From NCBI RefSeq assembly GCF_044987625.1, contig NZ_JBJDSB010000002.1, positions 806,001 through 870,000 on the forward strand: DNA of 64,000 bases, given 5' to 3'. The position numbers were made by a program, and so were the translations under genes. This document shows, one piece after another, positions 17,130-26,318 of this stretch. The notes under the pieces were generated by a model. The model saw only the letters and a list, made by a program, of their open reading frames with translations. It was not told the origin of the DNA and did no database searches. Position 1 is the stretch's first letter, and each line of letters begins with the position of its first letter. Source of the DNA: Desulfobaculum sp044987625 (GTDB lineage Bacteria; Desulfobacterota; Desulfovibrionia; Desulfovibrionales; Desulfovibrionaceae).

Positions 17130-18488
17130 ATGACAGAGAAGGATAGATACACCTCGCATCCCGGACCCGAAGGTCCGGAAGGGCAAGAGAATCTCACAGC
17201 CCAGACAGACCCCGCAGCCGACTTTGAGTACGCTCATCCGGCTGACGGGGCGGCGCAGCTTGAGAGCCTTTCCCTTGAAGAACAGATTGAGGTGGTCAAG
17301 AGGCTGGAGCCGGAAGACGCCGCAGAATTCATCGCCGAGATGGAGCGCCACGACCGCGCCCGGCTGATGAAGGACCTGCCGCCGGACTTTGCCGCCGACC
17401 TTCTGGAACAGATGTCGCCCGACGACGCGGCGGACGTTTTGGACGACCTTGATGACGCGCATCAGTTCCGGCTGCTGCAACGCGTGGAGCAGGAAGAAGC
17501 TCTCGAAATTGAGACGCTTTTGACCTTCGACGCGGACACGGCCGGCGGCGTGATGAACACCGAGGTCACAGTCCTTGACCGCAACCTCACGGCAGATCAG
17601 GCCATCCAGCTCATCCGCAGCGCCGCGGAAGAGACGGAAATTCCCTACTACGCCTACATCGTGGACGAGGCGGACCGCCTTGTGGGCGTGCTTTCACTCA
17701 GAAACCTTATGCTCAGCCGTCCGGGCCAGCGCCTGCGCGATGTGCTGGGCAAACAGCAGCTTATCTACGCGCATTTTGACGAGGACAAGGAAGAGGTCGC
17801 GCGCCTTTTGACGCACTACAACTTCCTTGCCGTGCCTATTGTGGACCACGAAATGCGCCTGCTCGGCGTGGTGACGCATGACGACGTCATCGACATCATC
17901 CATGAAGAGGCCAGCGAAGACATGCTCGGCATGGTCGGCGCCGGTCAGGACGAGAGCACGGATACCCCGTGGCTCCAGTCCGTGAAGATGCGTTTGCCGT
18001 GGCTGGTGGTCAATGTGGCCAACTCCGCAGTGTCCGCATGGGTGGTGCACCTTTTTGAAGGGACCATATCGCAGATGGCTATCTTGGCCGCCCTGATGCC
18101 CATTGTGGCAAACCAGGCGGGCAACTCCGGCCAGCAGTCCCTTGCCGTCATCATCCGTCAGCTCGCCATGGAGGCGTTTGACCGCAAGCGCGCGTGGACA
18201 GCCGTCATGCGTGAGGCGCGCATCGGCATGGTCAACGGCCTGATTGTGGGCCTTATGGTTATGCTGGGCGTATTTTTGCTGACATCCAACATTCAACTGG
18301 CCGCCGTGATGAGCGTGGCCCTTGGCGTGGATATGTGCATTGGCAATGTGGCCGGTGCGTCCATTCCCGTCATTTTGCAGGAGCTTGGCCGCGACCCGGC
18401 GCAGGCGTCCAGCATCTTCCTGACCACGCTGACGGACAGCGCGGGCTTTTTGACCTTCCTTGGTCTGTCGTCGCTGCTTTTGATGTGA
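17130..18488 (+). CDS. mgtE: MgtE magnesium channel (452 aa)
   Basis: MgtE is a Mg2+-gated Mg2+ channel of the inner membrane. The cytoplasmic N domain with EDAAEFIAEME and SPDDAADVLDDL repeats comes first, then a CBS pair (about residues 130-250) sensing Mg2+. Five membrane helices follow, including IVANQAGNSGQQSLAVIIR and a C-terminal hydrophobic end. The start at 17130 (MTEKDRY) gives a length like the Thermus protein (about 450). The frame is open to 17022, but that extension is basic and unlike the family. The ribosome-binding site is weak. Confidence 0.92.
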   Translation: MTEKDRYTSHPGPEGPEGQENLTAQTDPAADFEYAHPADGAAQLESLSLEEQIEVVKRLEPEDAAEFIAEMERHDRARLMKDLPPDFAADLLEQMSPDDAADVLDDLDDAHQFRLLQRVEQEEALEIETLLTFDADTAGGVMNTEVTVLDRNLTADQAIQLIRSAAEETEIPYYAYIVDEADRLVGVLSLRNLMLSRPGQRLRDVLGKQQLIYAHFDEDKEEVARLLTHYNFLAVPIVDHEMRLLGVVTHDDVIDIIHEEASEDMLGMVGAGQDESTDTPWLQSVKMRLPWLVVNVANSAVSAWVVHLFEGTISQMAILAALMPIVANQAGNSGQQSLAVIIRQLAMEAFDRKRAWTAVMREARIGMVNGLIVGLMVMLGVFLLTSNIQLAAVMSVALGVDMCIGNVAGASIPVILQELGRDPAQASSIFLTTLTDSAGFLTFLGLSSLLLM

Positions 18489-18525
18489 AAGGCAGAGGCG
18501 GGGCCGCAAAGCCCACGAAAAGCAT

Positions 18526-18567
18526 CAAAAAAGGCCGCTCCATGTGCACCATGGAGCGGCCTTTTTC
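18526..18567. terminator. Bidirectional terminator between mgtE and cheZ
   Basis: AAAAAAGGCCGCTCCATG, loop TGCA, CATGGAGCGGCCTTTTT. The stem is perfect, with A and T runs on both sides, so it serves both convergent transcripts. Confidence 0.92.
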
Positions 18568-18600
18568 GTGCCTGAATATATGCGGATGCGCCGTGCGCGG

Positions 18601-19347
18601 CTATTCCAGCCCAAGCTGCTTGAGCAGGTCGTCCACATCCTCCTGCGAGGAGTCCTTCTGCGGGCCCTTGAGGGCGGAGACCGTCTGCTTGGCTTCCTCG
18701 GCAATTTCCGAGGCGTCGCGTTCCGGGGTTTGGTCGCGCTTTTTTACGGCAAGGCCGGTGGACATGTAGACGTCGAAGACCACTTCCTCAATGCGCTTGA
18801 GGGCGTTGACCACCCGCTTGATGCGCTGGCCCGTCAGGTCCTGGAAGGAGAGGGCGGTCATGATTTCGATGAGGTCGGCGGTGTGGGCGTCGTTCAGCTC
18901 GATGAGTTTATTCACGTTCTCCTTGCTGGCGCCGCCGCTGCGGAATTCGCGCAGCAGTTTGCCGGAGTGGGCGATCATCTCCTGATGCTTTTCAACGATG
19001 TCCATGATGCGGACGGTGGCGTCCTCCGTGGATTGGAGGATTTGGTCCAACTGGTCCGAGGCTTCGGACAGGAGCTGGTCGGTGTCCACTTCGTGGGCGG
19101 CACCGGCGCCTTCCTCGCGCTTGGCCTTTTTGATTTCCTTGTAGATTTCTTCCAGCCCGTGGCGCATGTCGTCATTGACCTTGCGGAAGAATTCGCCGTC
19201 CTTGATCTCCTTGTTCAGGCTCTTGGTCAGAACCGATGTCACTTCCTTTTCGATGGCGTCTTTGATGACGGTGTCGAGACCGGACACCACGCTCATGGTG
19301 ACTTGTTCAACAAGCTGATCAAGCTGCTCTTCTATCTTCGGGGTCAT
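18601..19347 (-). CDS. cheZ: Chemotaxis phosphatase CheZ (248 aa)
   Basis: CheZ dephosphorylates CheY~P. The long helical hairpin region is clear, and the catalytic segment MTALSFQDLTGQRIKRVV carries the Asp and Gln of the family (E. coli D143/Q147). The C-terminal DVDDLLKQLGLE matches the CheY-docking helix. A charged linker of about 60 residues separates them. The start at 19347 follows AGGAGG with seven bases spacing; an upstream in-frame start overlaps the PilZ gene and is not needed. It is the last gene of the ileS-to-cheZ run. No other che genes are in the window. Confidence 0.88.
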   Translation of the reverse strand: MTPKIEEQLDQLVEQVTMSVVSGLDTVIKDAIEKEVTSVLTKSLNKEIKDGEFFRKVNDDMRHGLEEIYKEIKKAKREEGAGAAHEVDTDQLLSEASDQLDQILQSTEDATVRIMDIVEKHQEMIAHSGKLLREFRSGGASKENVNKLIELNDAHTADLIEIMTALSFQDLTGQRIKRVVNALKRIEEVVFDVYMSTGLAVKKRDQTPERDASEIAEEAKQTVSALKGPQKDSSQEDVDDLLKQLGLE

Positions 19348-19378
19348 ACAGTGCCTCCTGGGCGGGGGGTGGTATTGG

Positions 19379-19903
19379 CTATTCCGACCATTTGCGCTCG
19401 CGGATGCGCTCGCGCTGTTCGCGGAAGACAAAGCGGACGATGGCCTCCTGGTCGCTTTCGCGCACGGAGGTGAAGTCCACGGCCCAGATGGGCGCGCCGT
19501 TTTCGTGGTGCCGCTTTTGTACTACGTTGCCAACTGCGGCGGCGACACGCAAGGGGAATTGTCCGAGCAAGAGGGCAAATTCCAGCGAGTCACCCGGCGT
19601 GAAGCTGGCATCGCAGGTAAAGGCAAGGCCTGCGCCGGACAGCTCCACCACCTCGATGGTATGGTCAAATTCCGTTTCCAACCGCTCCTGCCCGATAATG
19701 CCGAGCAGGGCGTCCAGCTTGGAATTGATGGATTCGAGAAAATTGACAAGAGGCTCTTGCAGATTAGCCCCGGAGAGGTCCAGCTCTTCCGGCGCGTTTG
19801 GCACGATGTGCTCGTTGAGCATGGGAAGAGAGGAGGCCGAGTCCATTCGGCGGATGTATCCTCTGATGCGGGTTGCGACGCTGGAGAATTCTCCTGTGTT
19901 CAT
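19379..19903 (-). CDS. PilZ-like domain protein (174 aa)
   Basis: The C-terminal half resembles PilZ, with the SGAGLAF strand (family [DN]xSxxG, here ELSGAGL) and a closing RFVFREQRERIRERKW helix. The Arg-rich RxxxR half of the c-di-GMP site is not clear, so nucleotide binding is uncertain. The N-terminal 80 residues are helical and unassigned. GGAGG lies seven bases before the start. It is 31 bp upstream of cheZ and 21 bp downstream of a ferredoxin gene, which suggests a motility or surface role. Confidence 0.7.
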   Translation of the reverse strand: MNTGEFSSVATRIRGYIRRMDSASSLPMLNEHIVPNAPEELDLSGANLQEPLVNFLESINSKLDALLGIIGQERLETEFDHTIEVVELSGAGLAFTCDASFTPGDSLEFALLLGQFPLRVAAAVGNVVQKRHHENGAPIWAVDFTSVRESDQEAIVRFVFREQRERIRERKWSE

Positions 19904-19924
19904 GGCTCGGCCTCCGGAAGGTGC

Positions 19925-20365
19925 TTAGAAGTCGGTGTCGTCAAGTTGAACGTTCATGGCATTGACGGGGCACACGCGGGTGCACATGCCGCAGGCGGTG
20001 CACTTTTCGGAATCGAAGTGGATGCGGCGGGTGGCTTTGTCCAAGTACAGGGCCTTGGTGGCGCACAGCGCCGTGCACATGCCGCAGTCGATACAGATGT
20101 CCTCGTCGCGCGAGATGCGCTGGGCAACGACCTCGACCTTGATCCCCTGGTCGCTGAGGTACTTGATGCCCTTGTCGTAGTTCTCTTCGCTGCCGGTCAG
20201 CTCCAAGGTGAGGGAGCCTTCCTGCCGGTGCGAGATTGTGGCCTGAAGGATGTTGAACGAAAGGTCAAACAGCCGTGTCAGGTTGCAGACCACCGGCCTT
20301 CCCGAGTTTTCGGGGGGGAAGGACAGATGGACGATTTTCCGGTGTGCCTTGATGACGTCTTGCAT
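19925..20365 (-). CDS. NIL domain plus 2[4Fe-4S] ferredoxin (146 aa)
   Basis: An N-terminal NIL ligand-binding fold (about 1-78, as found in MetN regulatory domains) is followed by two [4Fe-4S] motifs, CIDCGMCTALC and CTACGMCTRVCP. Such proteins are common in anaerobes. They are proposed electron carriers linked to sulfur or methionine metabolism, but the partner is unknown. The start at 20365 (MQDVIKAHRK) gives a complete NIL domain; longer frames run into cpoB. It is 43 bp after cpoB and 21 bp before the PilZ gene. Confidence 0.83.
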   Translation of the reverse strand: MQDVIKAHRKIVHLSFPPENSGRPVVCNLTRLFDLSFNILQATISHRQEGSLTLELTGSEENYDKGIKYLSDQGIKVEVVAQRISRDEDICIDCGMCTALCATKALYLDKATRRIHFDSEKCTACGMCTRVCPVNAMNVQLDDTDF

Positions 20366-20408
20366 ACGGTATCCGTCAGATTTCCGGAAGCGTGTCCGGG
20401 GCTGAGGT

Positions 20409-21419
20409 TTAGAGTCCCTTGAGGATGGCCTTTGCGCGGCGCGCCTCGGCGGACTTGGGGAACTTGTCGATGACGTCGTGCAGCAGCAGGCGGCCAGCCT
20501 TGACCCGGCCAAGACGCATGAAGGACAGGCCCTGCTTGAGCAGCGACGTGGGGTACTTGTAGCTCTTCTTATACTTGTCCAGCACTTCCTGATACTTCAG
20601 AACAGCGCGGGCGTAGTCCTTGAGCTGGTAGTAGCATTCGCCCTGCCAAAAAATGGCGTTGGAGACGAGCTTGTGGTCCGGGAAGTTGGTTGCGAACTCT
20701 TCCCAGCGGGCCTGCGCCTCGGTGTAGTCGCGCTTTTCAAAGGCGGCGCGGGCGGAATCGTACAGCGTGGTGGCGGCGTCGAGGGCCGGTGCCTGTTTGG
20801 CGATGGCGGCGTCGGTGTCTGCTGCCTTGGTTGCCGTGTCAGTGGGCTGTGCGGCGGGCTGTGCGGCGGCGTCGCCTGCGGCGGAAGCCGTGGCGTTGGC
20901 GTCAGCAGCCGGGGCACCGGGCTCGGGAGATTCGCCGGAAGCGGGCTGCGTGGCGGTGGCGTTTGCATCCATGCCGGGCAGCGGCGCGGGCGCAGGCTGT
21001 GCCGCCTGCTCGCGGGCGAGGCGTTCCTTGCGGATGGTGTCGAGGTCAACGTCCGCGCCCAGCTGGGTGGTCAGGCTGTGCCAGCCGGTCTGCACGTCGC
21101 GCACATCGCCGGACAGCGCCTTGGTGGCGTTGGTATTGGCGGCGATGGCGGCATTCTGCTCGTCCAGCCGGCGGCGCAGGGTGGCCACCTCGTCCTGCAA
21201 CTCGCCCATCTCGCGGCGCATGCTCTGCACCTGCGACCAGATGTCGGCCTGTTGCGGGTCGGTCTTGGAAAGGTCGTTCACTTTGGTTTCGATGGTGTCG
21301 ATGCGGACTTTTTGGTCGTAGACGCGGTTGTCCAGCGTCTTGATGTCGTCCGGATTGACGCAGGCGGTCATGGACAGGGTGGTCATGCCCAGAAGGCTGA
21401 GGGTGAGCAGGCGTTTCAT
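20409..21419 (-). CDS. Lipoprotein with coiled coil and TPR repeats, CpoB/YbgF-like (336 aa)
   Basis: A lipoprotein signal (hydrophobic stretch ending LSMTAC) is followed by a coiled coil (about 25-110), an Ala/Pro/Thr-rich linker, and C-terminal TPR units (YDSARAAFEKRDYTEAQARWEEF and the following repeat). This layout matches CpoB/YbgF of the Tol-Pal system, which links outer-membrane constriction to peptidoglycan synthesis. E. coli CpoB is periplasmic rather than lipid-anchored, so this is a variant. The start overlaps the upstream gene stop by four bases (ATGA). No tol or pal genes are adjacent. Confidence 0.75.
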   Translation of the reverse strand: MKRLLTLSLLGMTTLSMTACVNPDDIKTLDNRVYDQKVRIDTIETKVNDLSKTDPQQADIWSQVQSMRREMGELQDEVATLRRRLDEQNAAIAANTNATKALSGDVRDVQTGWHSLTTQLGADVDLDTIRKERLAREQAAQPAPAPLPGMDANATATQPASGESPEPGAPAADANATASAAGDAAAQPAAQPTDTATKAADTDAAIAKQAPALDAATTLYDSARAAFEKRDYTEAQARWEEFATNFPDHKLVSNAIFWQGECYYQLKDYARAVLKYQEVLDKYKKSYKYPTSLLKQGLSFMRLGRVKAGRLLLHDVIDKFPKSAEARRAKAILKGL

Positions 21420-21646
21420 GATGCGTTTCTCCGTCCACGTTTTGCTCCCCAGAGGAGGTAGATAAGGCCTCCGAAGAACGGGATGAACACGGCGATTGCC
21501 AGCCAGATGAACCTCTCCTGCGGGTAAGGGAATACGCGCCAGAAGGCGTGCCAGATGGCCCAAAAGCTCAGCGCGACGCAGACGAGGGCGCCGCCGCAAA
21601 TGGCGGCGATAATTGCCGGAGGAATGGTGCTGATATCAACGAACAT
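21416..21646 (-). CDS. Small membrane protein with PLDc_N-type domain (76 aa)
   Basis: Two hydrophobic helices and the FWRVFPYPQERFIWLAIA ... FFGGLIYLLWG pattern match the short N-terminal domain of cardiolipin synthases (PLDc_N), which often occurs alone. The function of the stand-alone form is unknown. It overlaps cpoB by four bases, so translation is coupled, and it starts 38 bp after lspA. Confidence 0.72.
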   Translation of the reverse strand: MFVDISTIPPAIIAAICGGALVCVALSFWAIWHAFWRVFPYPQERFIWLAIAVFIPFFGGLIYLLWGAKRGRRNAS

Positions 21647-21684
21647 CGTGGTGTTTTCGCTCCTGTGTGACGTAGTGGGGTGGG

Positions 21685-22167
21685 CTAGGACGCCGTGTCG
21701 GATTTCACAATGGTGATGAGCATAAGGCCCACACCAAGGCAGATGCCAATGTCCGCAACATTAAACGCCGGCCAGTGCCATGCCTTGTAGTGAAAGTCCA
21801 AGAAATCGACCACCGCGCCCAGATGGACTCGGTCCACAAGGTTGCCCAGTGCGCCGCCAAGGATAAGTCCCAGTGCGGACACGGAAAGCTTGTCCGTAAA
21901 ATGAGCCGTCTTCAACAGGTACATAATAGCGCCGACGGCGACAAGAGCCACAGTGATAAACAGGGTGGTCTGCCACGCGATGGCGTCGGTATCCAGAAAG
22001 CCAAAGGCCGCGCCCTTGTTCAGCACATGGACCATGTTGAAAAAGCCCGGAATGACGGCGTAGCCCTGCCACGGGGGAATGGTGGCCTGTACCCACAGCT
22101 TGGTCAGCTGGTCAAGGATAAGGACGCTGCCCGCGATGGAGAGGGCCATGGCGTATCTGTTGCGCAT
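21685..22167 (-). CDS. lspA: Lipoprotein signal peptidase (160 aa)
   Basis: LspA removes signal peptides from diacylated prolipoproteins in the inner membrane. Four membrane helices are present. The two catalytic Asp motifs are ALGNLVDR and FNVADIGI, and VLNKGAAFGFL is also conserved. Length is typical (about 160). It follows ileS by 94 bp, the common ileS-lspA pairing, and precedes a lipoprotein gene. Confidence 0.95.
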   Translation of the reverse strand: MRNRYAMALSIAGSVLILDQLTKLWVQATIPPWQGYAVIPGFFNMVHVLNKGAAFGFLDTDAIAWQTTLFITVALVAVGAIMYLLKTAHFTDKLSVSALGLILGGALGNLVDRVHLGAVVDFLDFHYKAWHWPAFNVADIGICLGVGLMLITIVKSDTAS

Positions 22168-22261
22168 GGGGGTGCCGTGTGCTCCATGGTTAAAAGCCCG
22201 GACGCGGTCTGCGCCGCGCCCGGGCCAAATGAAGGCGTAAGGTGAGGGGGCCGCGCGAAAG

Positions 22262-25084
22262 CTATTTGCTTTCGGCTGCCATCACGGAAGCGCAGCGCGG
22301 GCACAGACCGGGGTGGTCCGTACTGGTGCCCAGCTCTTCGGAGTAAATCCAGCAGCGCTCGCACTTGTCGCCGGCTGCGGCTTCGATGCCAATCTTCAGG
22401 CCTTCTACCTCTTCGCTCTCGTAGGCGTCCGCCGGAGCGTCGGCCAGAGGTGCGGTGGTGATGGCGGAAACGATGCACATTTCGCGCAGGTTCAGACCCT
22501 CGGTCGCCAGATCGTCCAGCAGCTCTTCGCGGGCGTAGACGGTGACCTTGGTGTCCAGGCTATGGCCGATGGTGCCGGCCTTGCGTACAGGCTCGATGGC
22601 GCGGTTCACTTCGGAACGCACGGCAGCGATGGTGTCCCACTTGTGGCGCTCGGCCTCGGAGAGCAGGTACTTCTCGTCCATGGTAAAGCGCATGGCGAAG
22701 ACCGTGGGCACGCCGGGGTGCAGGGCTTCCGGCAGGTGCTGGAAGGCCTCTTCCGCGGTGTAGGACAGGGTGGGCGCAATATCGCTGAGCAGAGTCATGA
22801 AGATCTGCCACAGCGCGGTCTGCGCGGAGCGGCGCTCCTGCGAGTCGGCGGCGGACACGTACAGGCGGTCCTTCAGGATGTCCAGATAGAAGGCGGACAG
22901 GTCCGTGACGCACATGTTGTGCACCGCATGGTACACGCGGTGGAACTCGAACTCGTTGTAGGAGCGCTCAATCTTCTTATGGATGGACTGGATAAGGTCC
23001 ATGGCGTAGCGGTCCAGCGGCAGCATCTGCTCCGGGGCCACGGCGTTGACCTTGGGGTCGAAGTCGCCGAGGTTGCCGAGGATGAAGCGCATGGTGTTGC
23101 GGATGCGGCGGTAGGCGTCCACGAGGCGGCTCAGGATGTCGTCGGAGATGCGCACGTCAGCCTGATAGTTCTCGGAGGAAACCCACATACGCAGGATGTC
23201 CGCGCCGTACTTGTCGATGATTTCCTGCGGGGCCACCACGTTGCCGATGGACTTGGACATCTTTTTGCCCTCGCCATCCACAACATAGCCGTGGGTGAGC
23301 ACGGACTTGTAGGGGGCCTTGTCGCGGGTGCCCATGGAGGCCAGCAGCGAGCTGTGGAACCAGCCGCGGTGCTGGTCGGAGCCTTCCAGATACAGGTCGG
23401 CGGGGTAGGAGCACTCGTCGCGCTGTTCCACAACGGCGGCAAAGCTCGTTCCGGAGTCGAACCACACGTCGAGGATGTCGTCTTCCTTTTCCCAGTGGTT
23501 GCCGCCGCAGTGCGGGCAGGTCAGGCCTTCGGGGACGATGTCTTCAAGGGCGGCCTCGAACCAGTAGTCACAACCGGTTTCGTGCTCCTCGAACTTGTCC
23601 ACGATGTTCATGACCCAGTCGCTGTCGAACCATGCCTCGCCGCAGTCCTTGCAGAGCAGGGCCATGATGGGCACGCCCCACGTACGCTGGCGCGAGATGC
23701 ACCAGTCCGGGCGCATTTCAATCATATTATGGATGCGCTCGCGGCCCCATGCGGGAATCCACTGCACGTCCTCGTCAATGGCCTTGAGGGACTTCTGGCG
23801 CAGGTCGTTGTTCTCCATGGAGATGAACCACTGCGTGGTGGCCCGGTAGATAACGGGCTGCTTGCAGCGCCAGCAATGGGGGTAGGAGTGGCTGATCTTC
23901 TCCATAGCGAGAAGGTTGCCCAGCTCCGTGAGCTTGTCGATGACGTGGGGGTTGGCCTCGTCAACGCGCAGACCCGCAAAGAATTCGACGGTGGGCAGGA
24001 AACGGCCCTCGTCGTCCAGCGGGGAGTAAATGTCCAGACCGTAGCGGTAGCCGGTCATGTAGTCATCGGGACCGTGGCCGGGGGCGGTGTGCACGCAGCC
24101 GGTGCCGCTCTCCAGCGTGACATAGTCGGCCAGCACCAGCAGGGACTCGCGGTCGTAGATGCAGTGGCGGGCCTTCAGACCTTCGAACTTTTCGCCCTTG
24201 AGGGTGGCCACGGTGGTGTACTCGTCCCAGCCGAACTTTTCGGCGCAGGAGGCCAGCAGCTCTTCGGCAAGGATGTAGAACTCGTCACCCTTTTTCACGC
24301 AGACGTAGTCGTAGTCGGCGTGGAAGGCGATAGCCATGTTGGACGGCAGGGTCCACGGGGTGGTGGTCCAGATGCAGACGAAAGTCTTTGCCGGATCGGC
24401 CTCGGGGATGATGTCCGTCACCTTTTTGTCGGTGAGGGGGAAGCGTACGAAGATGGACGGGGACGTGTGGTCCGCGTACTCCACCTCGGCCTCTGCCAGT
24501 GCGGTTTTGCAGTCGTTGCACCAGTAGATGGGCTTCTTGTTGCGGACAACGCCACCCTTCGCCATAAAGCGACCAAGCTCGCGGGCGGTGGCGGCTTCGT
24601 AGCTGGGGCGCATGGTCAGGTAGGGGTTGTCCCACGTGCCCAAAACGCCAAGACGCTGAAATTCCTTGCGCTGGGTCTTCATCCACTTTTCCGCGTAGCT
24701 GCGGCAAATCTTGCGGATGGTCAGCGCGGGGAGGTCCGTCTTGCCCTTGGCTTTGAGTTCCTGCCCGACCTTATGCTCAATGGGCAGACCGTGACAGTCC
24801 CAGCCGGGGACGTATTCGGCCTTGATGCCCTGCATGTTCTTGTGCTTGACGATGATGTCCTTAATCACCTTGTTCATGGCGGTGCCAAGGTGAATGTGCC
24901 CGTTGGCGTAGGGCGGACCGTCGTGGAGCGTGTAGCTCTCCTGGCCTTCATTGGCCTCGATCATGGTCTTGTAGACATCAGTGTCCTGCCAAAATTTGAG
25001 CGTCTTCGGCTCGTTCTGGGTCAGGTTCGCCTTCATGGGGAACTTGGTCCGGGGCAGGTGCAGGGTTTTCTTATAGTCGCTCAT
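22262..25084 (-). CDS. ileS: Isoleucyl-tRNA synthetase (940 aa)
   Basis: Charges tRNA-Ile. The class I signatures are HIGH as NGHIHLGTAMN and KMSKS as GKKMSKSIGN. The editing domain (TTPWTLPSN, GTGCVHTAPGHG) and the C-terminal zinc knuckle (KCERCW ... LCPRCASV) are present. Length matches the bacterial form. It heads the minus-strand run ileS-lspA-PLDc_N-cpoB-ferredoxin-pilZ-cheZ. Confidence 0.97.
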   Translation of the reverse strand: MSDYKKTLHLPRTKFPMKANLTQNEPKTLKFWQDTDVYKTMIEANEGQESYTLHDGPPYANGHIHLGTAMNKVIKDIIVKHKNMQGIKAEYVPGWDCHGLPIEHKVGQELKAKGKTDLPALTIRKICRSYAEKWMKTQRKEFQRLGVLGTWDNPYLTMRPSYEAATARELGRFMAKGGVVRNKKPIYWCNDCKTALAEAEVEYADHTSPSIFVRFPLTDKKVTDIIPEADPAKTFVCIWTTTPWTLPSNMAIAFHADYDYVCVKKGDEFYILAEELLASCAEKFGWDEYTTVATLKGEKFEGLKARHCIYDRESLLVLADYVTLESGTGCVHTAPGHGPDDYMTGYRYGLDIYSPLDDEGRFLPTVEFFAGLRVDEANPHVIDKLTELGNLLAMEKISHSYPHCWRCKQPVIYRATTQWFISMENNDLRQKSLKAIDEDVQWIPAWGRERIHNMIEMRPDWCISRQRTWGVPIMALLCKDCGEAWFDSDWVMNIVDKFEEHETGCDYWFEAALEDIVPEGLTCPHCGGNHWEKEDDILDVWFDSGTSFAAVVEQRDECSYPADLYLEGSDQHRGWFHSSLLASMGTRDKAPYKSVLTHGYVVDGEGKKMSKSIGNVVAPQEIIDKYGADILRMWVSSENYQADVRISDDILSRLVDAYRRIRNTMRFILGNLGDFDPKVNAVAPEQMLPLDRYAMDLIQSIHKKIERSYNEFEFHRVYHAVHNMCVTDLSAFYLDILKDRLYVSAADSQERRSAQTALWQIFMTLLSDIAPTLSYTAEEAFQHLPEALHPGVPTVFAMRFTMDEKYLLSEAERHKWDTIAAVRSEVNRAIEPVRKAGTIGHSLDTKVTVYAREELLDDLATEGLNLREMCIVSAITTAPLADAPADAYESEEVEGLKIGIEAAAGDKCERCWIYSEELGTSTDHPGLCPRCASVMAAESK

Positions 25085-25210
25085 GGATGTGCATGTCCTC
25101 CACGGAAATTAAACAGAGTCGCCAAAATAAAGAGGACAAAGGTAACCAAGTCTCCTGCAAAGTCAAGGGCAGAGCGGCCTTGCCGCGAATCTCACCCGCG
25201 GCGTGCATTT

Positions 25211-25711
25211 CTATACCACAAGGCACCCCTGCGGCAGAGGCGGCGGACCGGGCGATGGCGCGGTGGGCGGGACGATAACGCCATGTTCCAGACGCTCGCC
25301 GTGGGCGTTTTTGCGTATGGCATCGACGGTGAGGGCAATAAGGCGCGAGGCAACGGTCTTGGCGATAAGCGAGTGGTCCGTGTCCGGGGTCAGCCCTGCC
25401 GGTGCGGTGACGGCGTCGTCGGCGGTCTGCGCCGGGGCGGCCTTGGCTGGTGCGGATGTGGGAGCGCCCTCGCGGCGCGGCGCCGCGCCGGGCTGGTCCG
25501 ATGGTGCCTGGGCCGCGGCGTGGGTGCCCCGCGTGGTGGTGGCGGAGTAGGTGGGCGCGTTTACGGCCATGCGGACCACGTGCCGCTGGGGTTGTGCGGG
25601 CGCTATGCGGTGCTGTGTTGTCTCCGCGAAGATGGCGTGTTCTGTTTCAATGGCGGTGGAGGTGGTGAAGATGCCGCACAATGTGAGGATGATGGTCATA
25701 ACGGTCCGCAT
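25211..25711 (-). CDS. Secreted Ala/Pro-rich hypothetical protein (166 aa)
   Basis: I do not recognise this protein. A signal peptide (MRTVMTIILTLCGIFTTSTA) is followed by a low-complexity Ala/Pro/Thr region and a short helical end with SLIAKTVASRLIALTVDAI. The start at 25711 follows TTGGAG with good spacing. It is 126 bp upstream of ileS on the same strand and divergent from the cobalamin riboswitch. Weak conservation signals mean it could be lineage-specific. Confidence 0.5.
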   Translation of the reverse strand: MRTVMTIILTLCGIFTTSTAIETEHAIFAETTQHRIAPAQPQRHVVRMAVNAPTYSATTTRGTHAAAQAPSDQPGAAPRREGAPTSAPAKAAPAQTADDAVTAPAGLTPDTDHSLIAKTVASRLIALTVDAIRKNAHGERLEHGVIVPPTAPSPGPPPLPQGCLVV

Positions 25712-25949
25712 AATGGCTCCAAGATGGTGAATGGTGGATGCTTTGGCGCGCATCGGTGCGCCGTGAATCTGCCTTTGCGGCTGAAAATGCATCAAGTGGG
25801 CCATTTGTGCTGTGGGGTGAAATTGTTTGGAAAAAACCGGGAGGCGGGAGTGTGGCGGCGCAATTTTGACGGCGGCTGGGCTGCGCTGGTGGGCGCTGAG
25901 TGGGTGTTTTGTGCAGTGACAAGCGCTGTGAAATCGCCTATGCTTCCCG

Positions 25950-26157
25950 CGTCTTGAGGTAGCCCCGTACTTGCGGGGCTTGAAGAGGGAACCCGGTGCG
26001 AATCCGGGGCGGACCCGCCGCTGTAAGTCCGGCGCCGCGCAGGCATTGCCCGCGCGGACGAGTCTTGCACCCCATACAGAGCCACTGCCACGTGCGTGCA
26101 ACGCGCACCCGGCGGGAAGGCAGGGGTGGAATTCGGACGAGCCAGAAGACCTGCCTC
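25950..26157 (+). ncRNA. Cobalamin (B12) riboswitch
   Basis: Conserved core elements are seen in order: GGGAACCCGGTGCGAATCC, then GGGGCGGACCCGCCGCTGTA, GCCACTG, a CGGGAAGGCAGG arm, and GAGCCAGAAGACCTGCC at the 3' end. It precedes the cbiK-btuCDF-cbiL operon. Binding of adenosylcobalamin should lower expression. Confidence 0.93.
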
Positions 26158-26243
26158 AGGGCCTTGCGTCAGCCATGCCGGCAACGAGGGCTATTGCCTG
26201 CATGGACCTCATCCCGAATGTTCGGGGTACACCCCTGACGCAC

Positions 26244-26268
26244 TCCGGCGCTGCGCGCCGGCTTTCTT
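26244..26268 (+). terminator. Likely riboswitch expression-platform terminator
   Basis: CCGGCGC, loop TGC, GCGCCGG, then CTTTCTTCCT, located between the B12 aptamer and cbiK. It is a plausible ligand-controlled terminator. Confidence 0.65.
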
Positions 26269-26318
26269 CCTGTATTGGCAGGTGACGCCCGCCTGCGGTT
26301 TCACTGGAGCGAGTTCAA

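Noticed and set aside
22313..25957. 1214-codon plus-strand open frame opposite ileS
   Set aside because: Antisense shadow; it also runs through the non-coding region upstream.
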